This document shows positions 1 through 11,097 of a stretch of DNA of 64,000 bases, piece by piece. The notes below the pieces were generated by a model. That model saw nothing but the letters and a program-made list of their open reading frames with translations, was not told where the DNA came from and made no database searches. Made by a program: the position numbers and the translations under genes. Source of the DNA: Monilinia fructicola (taxonomy: Eukaryota > Ascomycota > Leotiomycetes > Helotiales > Sclerotiniaceae). Numbering within the stretch: the first letter of the stretch is position 1; the number at the start of each line of letters is the position of its first letter. Location of the stretch: contig VICG01000007.1 of the NCBI GenBank assembly GCA_008692225.1, forward strand, positions 338,501 to 402,500. Direction: 5' to 3'.

Positions 1-772
1 ATCGTTGCTCGAGATGCAACCTAACATTACGGAGTTTCATGGACGCCTGGGACAATCTCTGACAGTTGATCTCTATAATCCGAATGATCTTTTCAGAGCT
101 TGGAAATTACTATATCATGCATCGTTGGTAGCGCCAGGGCTATGGGAAGACGAGGGATGGAAATTCGACATGGTGGATGTCACGAGGCAAGTGCTCGCAG
201 AACGATTTCGGTTGATTTATGTGGGGCTGATTGGGAAGTATGAGGAGGGAATGGATGTCGAGGGAGATGGTGAGGCGCTGAAGGAGATCTTGAGGAGCGT
301 GGATGGGGTACTCTCTACATCGTCTTATTTTCGGTTGGAGACTTGGGTGGATTCTGCGGTTTCTTCCTCGCCCACATCTTCCTTGGCTGATTCTTCATCG
401 CTTGTCGCCGTGAGCTGCTCTGCGCTGCCGAATCTTAACCTCACGCCAACCCAAGGGTTCTTCGCATACAATGCCATCAACCAGATTACCATCTGGGGAC
501 CCACCGGACAGATTGACGACTATGCGTCGAAGAGCTGGGCGGGACTCGTACGTGGGTACTATCTTCCGAGATGGGAGATGTTTCTGGAATATATTGGGGA
601 CGTGAAGGTTTCAGCATATAATGCAACGGAGATAAAGGGGCGGCTGATGGCATTTGAGGAGGAGTGGCAGTGGAAAGGCGATGTGGGTGATGGAAACGGT
701 TTAAAAGGCCAGGACGGTGAGAGGGAACTGAAGGACTTGGTTGAGGAATTGGTCCGGCAGTTTGACTTGTAA
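1..772 (+). CDS. Alpha-N-acetylglucosaminidase (GH89, NAGLU-like), 3' part only
   Basis: This open frame runs in from the left window edge and ends at a TAA at 770-772, so only the last ~256 residues are seen. Known GH89 enzymes remove terminal alpha-N-acetylglucosamine, in animals from heparan sulfate. The match is to the helical C-terminal NAGLU domain: an AWKLL segment near residue 30, then QITIWGPTGQIDDYASKSWA and GLVRGYYLPRWEMFLEYI near residues 160-200, which parallel the end of human NAGLU. The catalytic barrel lies outside the window. A Ser-rich loop near residues 115-135 and a Gly/Glu-rich tail look like fungal additions. No frame break is visible. A secreted or vacuolar location would be usual for the family, but the N-terminus cannot be seen. 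Confidence 0.85.
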   Translation, partial: SLLEMQPNITEFHGRLGQSLTVDLYNPNDLFRAWKLLYHASLVAPGLWEDEGWKFDMVDVTRQVLAERFRLIYVGLIGKYEEGMDVEGDGEALKEILRSVDGVLSTSSYFRLETWVDSAVSSSPTSSLADSSSLVAVSCSALPNLNLTPTQGFFAYNAINQITIWGPTGQIDDYASKSWAGLVRGYYLPRWEMFLEYIGDVKVSAYNATEIKGRLMAFEEEWQWKGDVGDGNGLKGQDGERELKDLVEELVRQFDL

Positions 773-2098
773 GTGTGAATGATGCATGCTGAGGAGTATT
801 CCTTAAATTCAGCTCCTGCAAGAATCAATAGCAGTCGCTCGCATGATTATTCGTCTGTAAATCTTGTTTCCTGGATCCCTCAAGATAGAAGTCCATGAGA
901 TAGAAGTCCATGATCCATTCCTATCTTCTACCTCACTGCCACCAACTTCTGTCCAATAGGTGCGGAAGAGGAAGGCTTGTTTCTAAGGTTTGTGAAAAAG
1001 ATGGAAAATTGAATGAATGAATGAATGATATTGATCAGGCTCATAGACGTATAAGAGTGAAGGATCATATATCTCCATGTGAACGTGACAGTAGGCCCCG
1101 GGCCCCTGCAGCAAAGGTCATGAGTAGAAGAAGAAGTGAAAGGAATTCTCGCAAGGCTGTAAGATTCGAGCTGGTAGCTGTACGCGAGTCATCAAATTGG
1201 CTATAGATGTGTGCAGCTGGACTTATTACAGAGTATATTTTGCTATATCAAGTGAGATTGGATTCCAAATCTAGCGATAGAAAGGCCTCGTGGTCTCGAT
1301 AGCTTGACGTCTTTATCCTCTCTCGCATGGGGAGATCCGCGAAAGAATACCTAATATCGAATATCGAATATCGAATATCGAATATCAGATGAATCAAAAG
1401 ACAGATCTCAACAGTCAGATTCTCTCCATCCTTTGTCGATCAGGTCTTATTCAGTTGTTGTCTAAAGCAAAAACCCTCGATTTATCATTATTAGAGAGTC
1501 GCCTTGGAAGGGGCATTCCATTGCATCCAACGTTGCCAAATCAACGCACAACAGCAGAGCAATTATGGCAACTTGATGATGGAAAGGGATTCATAAGAGT
1601 GACAAAATTCACTGAAATATTCTGTCGTGCTGGCGTGAATCAACTTTAAGCCACTGAGATATTCCTCTTTTTTCTTTTTTTTTTTTCTTTTCAGTTTTAA
1701 TTTGATTTGATTTGATTTGATTTGATTTAATTTGATTTGATTTGATTTGATTTCGTTTGAATTGAATCAAATTGAATTGAGTTGAGTTGAATTTTCTTTT
1801 TCTTCTTCTTCTTCTTCTTCTTCTTCTTCTTCGGCATGTCATTCACTAACGCATTAGCGTGCTTCAGGGACTTTTAACCTGCACATCCCCCACCATTTTA
1901 CCCCTCAACCAACTTTCCACATCTGCATCTTCAATCATCAAATCAACGACTGCAAGATCGACAGCAACATCAGGATTCATATTTGTTTCACGACATAGGT
2001 GTTCCCTTGTGTATTGAATGGGACATTTGTTAGCTCAGCTGCACCGAGATTTATCTGGTACTTCATCTTCGAGAAATCTTTCATCTGGGCGAGCAACA

Positions 2099-2138
<40 letters not shown>

Positions 2139-2368
2139 CAACAGCAAAACGTCAACATCCTATTGTCTCAGCGTAAATAAAATAAACCCATCAAGTGTCA
2201 CGTCGGTGTTTAGCATATTGAAGACCCATAAACTCATTACATTATTTCTGCGTACTTAGGTTTCCTGATGTCTATTCTAACGGTGAGATAATAATTCTTC
2301 AACTCTTGCTTTGAACAAATGCTGACAAAGGATCATAACAGCGCCAGACCGAAGCTCAGATTGAAAGC
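773..2368. other. Intergenic region with simple repeats
   Basis: I see no supportable gene between the GH89 stop and the F-box start. The stretch holds four copies of GAATATC (about 1360-1388), a TTTGA pentanucleotide tract (about 1700-1755), a TTC tract (about 1800-1832) and an AGC trinucleotide tract (about 2097-2150). Short ORFs here, including a poly-Ser one, come from the repeats. Confidence 0.6.
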
Positions 2369-4247
2369 ATGGGAAACGAGGAGCAACGACCAACAGTCTC
2401 CAATATGACTCCAAGTCAAAACCCTCTTCATGAAGCCATGGATCACACCGAGATAGATATCCCCATCGGTATTGGTTGAATCCGGCACAATTATTGAGTC
2501 CAAGGTCTTTCTCCCGGATGCTGCAAACACCCTACAGAAGGTAGACTTGCCACAGGAAATTCTTCGAGATATATGTCTTTTCGTCGATAAAGATGATCTT
2601 CCCAACATCAGGCTCATCTCTCACGCTTACAGCCATGCAGCCGCCGTTCAAATGTTCAGAACCATGACACTCAGCTTCACGCGAGCTTCATTTGAACGTT
2701 TAATCAATGTCTCGCAGAGCATCAACCTTCGCCACAACGTTCTGGAACTTACATACGAGGGCCAATGGATGACAACTGGATTTGGTATGGCTTGGTCTCC
2801 CGAATACCTTAATCTACACTTCTCACATCAATCTCAATTGGATGAGACTTTGAAAAAGCTAACAAATCTGAGCACTATCCGAATTGAGCCTACTCAAACA
2901 CCTAATGAAGAATCCAAAACTCAAAGCCGGTTCAAAAATCAAAGTACTCTCACCTTCAATCCACTTTGGAGCCTTTTTGCATCATCACTTCGTAACTTGC
3001 CCAAGCTGAGAACCATCATATCATCTAATATGATGCAGTTCAAACGTCAAAGTCTGGCCGATTTCTCCAACGAGGAGAAAGAAGGACTTGGACGCCTATA
3101 CAGACTGTCTTTGGATTTCGATATCAATTTTATTGATGCCGAAATCGACACTGTCTTATCTTACACTCATAATCTAAGATCACTTGAGCTGAAAAAATCA
3201 TGGAGGTACAGGAGACATTTCGGAAATAGTCAACCCAAGCAGAAAGTTTGATTCACTGGTTTCTCTCAAACTAGATGGATTCAACGTGAATGAGCAGTAT
3301 TTCAAGCAATTCTTGCTTGGAAACGCAAAGTCTTTACGTTCGCTCTCACTTCGATATATGAAACTCGAAATCACTGAGGAGGAATATCTTTCTGAAAGTT
3401 ATCTCAAAAGCAATTCGTGGATTCGAATGTTCTATTTCCTTGGGCAGGCGATGCATCTTGAGAAGATCGAATTATTCGGAACACTCGAAACATCCCTATC
3501 CGGGACCTGGACAGCACAAGAGTTTTCAGAAGGCCATGAATTTTACCAACCATCCGGTCTGTTGTTACGCCTCAAGCAATTCATTACGCATGCTAAAGGT
3601 TCATCTTTTCCGCTTCCACATCCAGATGTAGACCTTACCAATGTCGACATGAAGAAGTATGGTAATAATATGGGTCTCTACTGGTTTATGAATCGGAAAA
3701 AGGACGGAAGTATTCGATTGTTGGAGAAGACAATCATCTCAACGAGCTGTGCTCCGGGATGTCTTGTATTGGGGTCCATCAATGCCTTCTTCAGATTTTG
3801 AAGATTCTGATGACTTTGATGAATATATGGATTCCGAAGGAGATGCTGATCTAAATGAATACCAATATGATTCAGATGATCAGTTTGATGAAGAAGAGTG
3901 GCAGGAAGAATCAGATATGGACTTGGCTCCGCCCGAATTCCACGACTCTCTCTCTCATCTCTAATTTTGAGACTACGGTTGATCAACATGTTTCCCAAAA
4001 TGATCCTTATGGACATTTCTCAGAAATAGAGGACCCTCTGATCAGACAAGAAAACTCTAGAGGACAAAACACCCTGTTTGAACAGCTAAAGGATCAATTT
4101 GTTGCCAACAAATCTACATGGACTGATGATGAGAAGGAGGCATTGGCTTCCTTGTTAAGTGATGATCAGATGACGATTGAAGGAGAAAGCTCGAATTCAA
4201 CTGCAACGGAAGAGGAAATACCCTTTACCACAGCATCTATCGAATGA
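2369..4247 (+). CDS. F-box protein with acidic C-terminal half; frame broken at four sites
   Basis: The F-box lies near residues 57-100 (LPQEILRDICLFVDKDDLP, then RLISHAYSHAA) and would bind Skp1 in an SCF ubiquitin ligase. Downstream are degenerate leucine-rich stretches (LSTIRIE, LRSLELK, SLVSLKLDGF, LRSLSLRYM) of a kind common in fungal F-box proteins, then a very acidic region (DFEDSDDFDEYMDSEGD). The raw sequence changes frame four times, always by +1: near TT 2476-2477, A6 3192-3197, A5 3697-3701 and CCC 3932-3934. Removing one base at each leaves 1,875 nt, a continuous 624-residue protein with a natural ATG. Very short introns of 34-37 nt could also bridge two junctions, but they lack good signals and explain less. 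The substrate is unknown. The gene could be a genuine pseudogene if the extra bases are real. Confidence 0.65.
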
Positions 4248-5120
4248 TATCGGCTTTCTATTATACGACTACCTCGATTGATGAAGAGAGAACACATATA
4301 CCCGGAGTTATTGGGATAAAAGCTTTTGTCATCTTATGATACCTGGTTCCTCACCTCTGTTGTTTCTCTCAAACATGTTTTCAAACTTTCCCTAAATTTG
4401 TTTTTTTTTTCTTTCATTTTTTGTAGTTTTACTTACTTACGATGTCTAGGATATATTTATTACGAGAGTGGGGGGGGGGGGAGGGGGAGGGATTTCTTTG
4501 GTTGTCACTGAAGCTTATGGTGGTGGATGGGATTGGGTTGTGAATATCTTCTTTGACATTTCTCTGGGTACGATAGATAGATGGGCTGAATCTGCGAGGA
4601 CTGGACATATGGTCGTTGTGAATATCTCCCATGATTCTTTACCAAGATCCGAAGAACAGATTAGGTGGCGAGAACTGGAAAGACAATACTGATTGTAAAT
4701 CTCTTGATCCTTTTTCTTCTTTCTCTTTTCTTTCCTTCTTTCCTCTTTCTCCTCTAGGTAGTACAGATACGCTCCGGCTGCGCACGCAGTAGCTATAGAA
4801 CATCATGTTTCCATCATCCTCACCTCTTGCCTGGTCTCTCTCTCCTGATTTCCTTGACGCCTCCCCCCTTGCACGCCAATTGCGAGTTCGTATTATGTAT
4901 TATTTGGTCGTGTCGTGCGATGAACTAACTATCTAACCCCTTTGTACACCTGGGCTTTTGATCCCTCTAGCTCCTCCCTCTTTATTTGTTACATTGCATT
5001 GCATTGCATTGCATTATAGCTTAGCTGAGCTGAGCTGAGCTGAGCTCTAGGATAACTCCATCTTGTGGGTTATATCTCTCTTTTTGAGATATTTATTCTT
5101 ATGTATATATATATATATAA
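4248..5120. other. Intergenic region, no gene seen
   Basis: The 3' flank of the F-box gene. It contains a poly-G tract (about 4470-4490), pentanucleotide runs GCATT and AGCTG (about 4994-5045), and a TA dinucleotide run that abuts the transposon at 5121. The 74-codon plus-strand ORF near 4468 starts in the poly-G run and is not credible. Confidence 0.6.
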
Positions 5121-6762
5121 AGTCGCCTACCCTACTTTCTCGCCACCCCCCTCCATTTGGCCAGCATTTCACACCAAAAACGGCCATTTTAACATATTAA
5201 TAACTCTATGAAAAATGAATATATATTTTTCAAATCTTAACTAAAGCTTCTATATATATAATAATTAATAGATCCTGAAAATCTTAAATTTATGCGACTT
5301 TTTTATAAAAAGTTATAAAAGATTATAGAAATATCAAAATTTTCAGTTTTGGAATTATATGGAAATCACATACAAAATTGAAAACTTTGAAACAAATATT
5401 TATAATTTCTAAACAAAAATACTTAAAAATAATCTGTAAGTTTTTATAAAATCTATTATACAATATATAATAAATAAGCTATTTAAAATATATATATAAT
5501 GATTTGAAATTATTGAGTAAATTGAAATTACAAATTTTTTATCTAGAATTTTATCATTAATATCTAAGAATCTATATTAAACATTTATTATAAGTAATAA
5601 TATACTATTATAATAAAAAATTCGATTAAAATCGATCTTAAAATTCTTTGATTGTTTAGATTATTTTTAGCTATTTTTGTTAAATAAATATAATTTTTTT
5701 AAAAGATTTTGATTTTATATAGGATTTATATACACATTTAAAATTAGAATTTTAATTTTTTATAATCTTTTATTACTCTTTATAAAAAATCGTAAAAATT
5801 TAAGATTTCTATAATATATTGATTAATATATACTCGAGCGCGTTTTAAAAGAGGCATAAGCGAATATAAAACTTATAATTATTCAACGAAACTTTAATAT
5901 AATCTTATAATAATTTATATATATATTAAATTTAGTATTTTAACATCTTTCTATAAAGTTTTAATACTATAAAAATAATTTTTAAAAGAATATAATACTA
6001 TACTATAAAGTTAGTGATTTTAGAAAATTTAAGAATTTATTAATATATTAACTTAAAATTCAACGATATATAAAATTTTGAAAAATAAAATCATAGAAAA
6101 ATAATATAATCTTCAAAGTTTCATTAAATATTTTCAGAATTTAATATTATCTATTATACTAATATATATGTTGATATGAAAAACAAAAAATTCAAATTTT
6201 GAATGAAAAAATATGCTTATATAATCTAAATAAGCGAATTTACCCTTTCAAAACTCGTAAATTTTCCTATATTTTTAACTTTATTAATATATATTTTTAA
6301 ATATCAATAAAGATATTAAAATTATAAGATAATATATTTAAAATTTAGCTTTTCTTTTATTAGTTAACAAAGTTTGATAAGTTTAACTATGAATATTCGT
6401 TAAACTATTTAATATTAATATAAATCTCTAATTTTTCATTAAATTTTCAATATTCATATATATTATTATATACTATTATTTATTTAATATTAGATTTTAT
6501 AATACAAAATTTTTATAGTAAAATATAAAAATACTAAATCTATAATACATATAAATCTTATAAAATTATATTAAGGTTCCGTTGAATAATTATAAGTTAT
6601 ATTTTGGCGTATGCTTCTTTTAAAACCCGCCCGAGTATTAGTTCATTGTTAAAAATTTTAATTAATTATATAAATTATTCAAGAAGTTATTAATACGTTA
6701 AAATGGCCGTTTTTGGTGTAAAATCCTGGTCAAATGGAGGGGATGGCGAGAAGTAGGCTCTG
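5121..6762. mobile_element. A+T-decayed TIR element, family A copy 1, carrying a nested element
   Basis: The two ends are inverted copies of each other over roughly 85 bp. The left end begins AGTCGCCTACCCTACTTTCT; the right end read in reverse carries the same CTACTTCTCGCC, a conserved CTCCATTTG block and ACCAAAAACGGCCATTTTAA. Inner segments at about 5262-5400 and 5700-5825 are also inverted matches, so the original element had long inverted arms. The interior is almost pure A+T with no ORF. Family A copy 2 lies at 15094-16401 with the same ends. The second element at 5833-6635 has split the right arm. The right terminus is degraded, so the boundary there is approximate. I infer a non-autonomous or dead DNA transposon decayed by RIP-like C-to-T change. 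Confidence 0.85.
5833..6635. mobile_element. Nested TIR element (family B) with TA duplication
   Basis: This 803-bp unit sits inside the family A element. Its first ~90 bp (starting CTCGAGCGCGTTTTAAAAGA) match the reverse complement of its last ~90 bp (starting CTCGGGCGGGTTTTAAAAGA). They differ mainly by transitions and share a block containing ACTTATAATTATTCAACG. It is flanked by TA on both sides (5831-5832 and 6636-6637). The interior is over 85% A+T and has no ORF. TA flanks fit a Tc1/mariner-type or similar element; no transposase remains to decide. Confidence 0.8.
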
Positions 6763-6926
6763 TAGAGTTCGAGATGTGGAGTTTGGTTTTGGGTTTAGTA
6801 CAGGATCTTGTATATTGTATTTGGGGGGATATGGGCGGGTAGGCACTTTTTGGATTGGGTTGGAGGGGCAGAGAGGAGAGGGGAGAAGGGAAAAAGGGGA
6901 AAGGGAAGGGGAAGTATATATATGTA

Positions 6927-7934
6927 GAAGAATCCACGGGCCAACTGAACACACTGGCCAACTGAACGCGCTAAACCCTTTTAGGTGATGCGTAGGCAAT
7001 ATTCCATTTTTTAAGGGTATATTTAACTTTAATACTTTATTATTGCTGTATATATTCTTGGAATAATAGTAATCTAAATAAGATATTCTTTTTTTAATAT
7101 AATTAATAAAAAATTATAAAAGAAACAATTTATAATTTTAAATTTATTATAATAAATCTTTTTAAATAACTTTATTTATTTAATTTATAAATATTAAATA
7201 TAGAAATAATTATATAATACTATATCTTTTAATTTTACTATAATTAATTATAAATTATATAAATTATTCTTTTATAAGTATATTTAAAAAGCTTTGTTTT
7301 ATTAAGTTAAAATTATTAATTAATATTAATAATAATTTATTTTCTTTTTAAAAAGAATAAACTAAAAGATTAAGTTTCTTCTAAAAAACTATAAAGATTT
7401 TTAATATTTATAAAAAAACTTAGTTTTTTAATTATACTTTTTATATTTGAAAAAAAGTAATGATAATATAATTTAATAAATAAATTAATAATAAATTTAA
7501 GTTAATATAATATATAAAAAATTATTCAAATTTGAAATAAAAACGAGATTATATAAAAAATAATATACGATTATATTAAATAGTTATAGGTTTTTTTAAA
7601 TATAAATATTATAAAATGATATTTAATAGCTTTAAGAAAAAACCGCAAAAATATTATATTTTTTATTTAAGAAAAAAGATTATTAATTTCAATTTTAAGT
7701 TTTTTATATAATTTGAATAATATAATTAAAAAAAAAGTGATAAATCTAATTATATAATATATAAAGATTATTTTAAATATTATTTAAAAAGTATAATAAT
7801 TATTATAATTCGATTTAATATTGAATATAATAATAGAATAATAGTAGAAATTTAGGTTGAAGCTTGAAAGCGGTGACCCAATTAGGTTAGACTGTTCAGT
7901 TGGCCAGTGTGTTCAGTTGGCCCGTGGATCCTTC
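6927..7934. mobile_element. TIR element (family C), 1,008 bp, TA duplication
   Basis: A near-perfect 41-bp inverted repeat bounds this element: 6927-6967 and 7894-7934, with one mismatch (position 6931 against its partner). Each arm contains two copies of a GGCCAACTGAAC motif. TA flanks both ends (6925-6926 and 7935-7936). The interior from about 7000 to 7870 is almost pure A+T, without ORFs. The intact arms beside a collapsed interior suggest the element is younger than family A here, or that the arms were protected. It lies 164 bp from the family A copy, so 5.1-7.9 kb is a transposon landing area. Confidence 0.9.
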
Positions 7935-7936
7935 TA

Positions 7937-9227
7937 ATTATATAGAGTACATATACATACACATCTCTCTCTTCCTCTCTCTCTCTCTCTCTCTCTCACT
8001 CTCAAAGCAATTCCCCAAAACTCAAAAAAAAAAAACACACATCTCCATCCATCAAGCGTAGTGCGAACCGGGGCTGGTTCTTCGCTTCGTCTTTGTTTGG
8101 TTTGGTGGGGTCGTCGTTTCGTTCATTTCGTTTCGTTTCGGTTCGTTTCGTTTCGTTTGCATGGGATGGGATAGGATGGGATGGGATGAATGCGCTGCGC
8201 CGCGATGCACTGCAATGGGATGTGATTTGTCGTTTGCGGCTTGTGCGCCGGATGTAGCTCCGGATTGTGATTGTGGCGTGGGGGATTTGATTGGATGGTT
8301 TGGTTGGGGGATAAAGAGGGTTGCGGGTGGTGGCTTGCGGGTGGTGGCTTGCGGGGGGTGATGGATGGGTGGAGAATGGAGGGAGGGGGGGTATGTTATG
8401 TGATATTATATATATTTTATTATATTGTATCATATTGTATCATATTGTATTATATAAGATTTGTCATCTAAGAGGTTTGGAACGCGATAATTGTATTGTA
8501 TTGGCTGCTGTTATTTTATTAGAACTATATCGTGCCGCGTTGGTGGACTGTTTGGGGGAATTCATCAGAGGGATGCGTATTAGACGGTATCAGGTATCAG
8601 GATACCGTATCGCAAAGTAGTGAGAGACGAATGGGGATTTGGGAATTCGATATAGATGCTCGCCTGGATTCTACTCTGCAGAGTAGATGGTGTTCGTCTT
8701 GATTGGCTTCTGCCATTCGGTGCTATATGCTGCCTCCTGGGCGATAATTGGTGGGTAGCGATAATTTTGGAACAAAGGGGTTCTTGTTAAGCTGGCCCCG
8801 GGGTGGTGGGACTTGCCGGATGCGATAGGAGTGGATTGGTGGATGGAATGGAATGGAATGAGTGGATGGATGGATAAAGGAATTTGAGAGGGTTTTTTTG
8901 GTGATCGAGATTGGGGATTGGAGGTTTAGTATTTGCATTGGGCATTTGGTATTTTGGGAGGGAGTTCTGGATCTTTGCATAACTGGATTTTGATAGGACT
9001 TGAGGACTTTGGGGCTCTTGGGTTCTAGATTCCTCGATTGCTGTATAGTAATCTATCTGTAGGTAGTAGGTAGGCTAATATCGATGTCGCTGTAACGTTT
9101 GAGAGTAGGCTCTTGCTGGATGCTCTTATCGAAGAGAATATCTAGCTAGTACTTTTGATCTGGTACTGATGTTGATGAAAACTTCTATTTCTACCAAATC
9201 CTAATCCTAACTCTGGTATCGAACTAA
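7937..9227. other. Intergenic region with low-complexity DNA
   Basis: A CT microsatellite (about 7967-8000), a TTTCG/TTTCGG tract (about 8115-8157), ATGGG runs (about 8160-8188), a GT/G-rich stretch and an ATATTGT repeat (about 8400-8455). The open frames in 8002-8620 on both strands are compositional; none resembles a protein. Confidence 0.5.
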
Positions 9228-10019
9228 TCAATTAGTAATTCCAAGGTTCAATTAGTTAAAACCTACACGGTCAACAAAACGACGCTTCGGATAAAAATCG
9301 CGACACGATCCATCAATCTCGCCTATCTTCGCAAAGCGAAGAGCCAAAGGTCGAACGCAGAACTCAAGAAAATAAACTCGAGCATTCTCGAGGGAACACC
9401 ATCAAGGCCATCCCACAGCTCCTTGTACTTTTTTCCTCGCGACTTCGAAAGCGCATCGAGAGATCAACTTCTGGATTCGAGCAATTCCCCTCGCGGCTTG
9501 TTCTCGCCAAATCGACATTTCGTTGTCCCAATGGCGTGCTAATCTGGAAGGGGCCCAGCTCTCTACCCAAGCGCATATTTATGAAGATTGCTTGTTGCAG
9601 AACTCGCAGGAGATGTGTGGTGATCGATCGTCCAGAGCAACATACTTTGTCGTCGACAGCAATTTCACATGTGCCAGACGAGACGGACAAAGAGGTGGTG
9701 GAACGATGCCACGTCTTTCAGTGATTGGTGCTTTGCCACCGGAACTCCCTCCGGTGTGGTGGGTGCAGAATCCGAGTTCATTATTGGTTTGCATAAAGAA
9801 GTTGGCGTCGAAATTTCTAGAGCGTGCGATGGCTTTCCGTGCGCATGCGGGAATGTGTAGCCAAAAGCAAGCTTTGGAGGCGACCGTCCCGATGAACATG
9901 CTGAATGCTTTGTCTGGAGTGATGGGTTTTCTTCGTTTCGAGAAGGGTTGATTGGAGTTTTGAACGCGCGAGATGATGTCATGTTTGGCTTTGGTTGCTT
10001 TATGAAGGGAGCTTTGCAT
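9228..10019. other. Unresolved segment, open in several frames on both strands
   Basis: This stretch is richer in G+C than its flanks and stays open for over 100 codons in three or more frames. Plus-strand frames run from 9228 and 9259 without an early ATG. On the minus strand an ATG-started frame (9982 down to 9364) becomes a continuous 205-residue frame if one base is removed near 9690, and another minus frame covers 9579-10019. None shows a domain I recognise. At most one can be the gene, and the segment could instead be the long leader of the bZIP gene that starts 390 bp downstream. I cannot choose a strand. Confidence 0.3.
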
Positions 10020-10408
10020 ATAAATGCTTGCTATATCGCCTGGGGATATCTGTAATATATTTTAGTTGTATCTTCGTAAAAACTCTTACACAAATAGTAA
10101 CGATATATTTTTATTTAGCCACTACTCAGTTTGGTTGGATGTATTAATTGATAGTAAAACATCTTTCACTAGCAAAGTTTCAAGTTCGAATCTTACTGGT
10201 ATCATTGCGAGTTGATTGTATCTCGTATGGCAACTCGAACGAAACCATCAAAATCAAATTACCTTTCGACTAATTTCTATCTATCCTAGGTCATTCCATC
10301 AGGCATGTCCCCAAGAATAGTTCAAACTAGAACAGATACTTACCCCTGACTAACAGAAGTACAGATACGACTTCAGCCAGCGACGACAAAAAAGCTACAG
10401 ACGTGATA

Positions 10409-11056
10409 ATGACCAACACAAAGTTCAACAATCTTCACCCAGGCCACCTCAACTTCGGAGAATTTCTTCCAGAGAACGAACTGAAAACAGCCCCGTCGAC
10501 CGGTAATATCAGCCACCCCTCTCCAAACTTTTATTTCAGCCCAGGACCCGGAGGGGAGAAGGAACCCCCGGATTGGAACCCAACGAGCAACGCAAATGAC
10601 CAGGTAAGCCATCCCAGACCCACAGCTCCAATGCCACAACCGTGGATGATTTGGGCTTAGGATTCCTAGATTTTAAACTCGTCTAGGCTTTTGCACCCGA
10701 TCTTAGCGATGATACATTCTTAAGGATGTTTGAGGAGATCATCCAAACGCCAAGTCCTGTCGCTCAGGACAAAGCGCATGAGGCAGCGTGCAGTCGCTTC
10801 GAAATCAAGACGGAAGACTCGAGCTCCGGTACGGCGATGGGGAGCTTCAAAGCGGAAGACCACTCTCGCAACTCGATGAGCAAACGCCAACTCGATAGTG
10901 GTTTGGCGACGTTTCAAATCGACACGCGTCCATCTGGGATTCCGTCGATTCAAAGCTCCAAGGTACCGTCGACCAATAAACCTTTCACAATGGAAAATGC
11001 ATCTGAGTCCACGAGTGTGGTTGGGAATCATGCGCCCGAGAAAAGAAATCGCAATA

Positions 11057-11097
<41 letters not shown>

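Noticed and set aside
1609..1842. Arg/Lys/Asn-rich minus-strand ORF
   Set aside because: Arises from TTC and TTTGA repeats.
3206..3242. A 37-nt GT-AG intron in the F-box gene, and a similar 34-nt one at 3761-3794
   Set aside because: They keep frame but are shorter than any reliable intron here. One-base removal at nearby A runs gives more protein-like sequence and matches errors elsewhere.
8002..8620. Overlapping ORFs of 66-143 codons
   Set aside because: Low-complexity composition on both strands, no protein-like pattern.
10100..10210. tRNA-like segment with an A-box-like CTCAGTTTGG and a B-box-like AAGTTCGAATC
   Set aside because: The acceptor, D and T stems do not pair well; at best a decayed tRNA.
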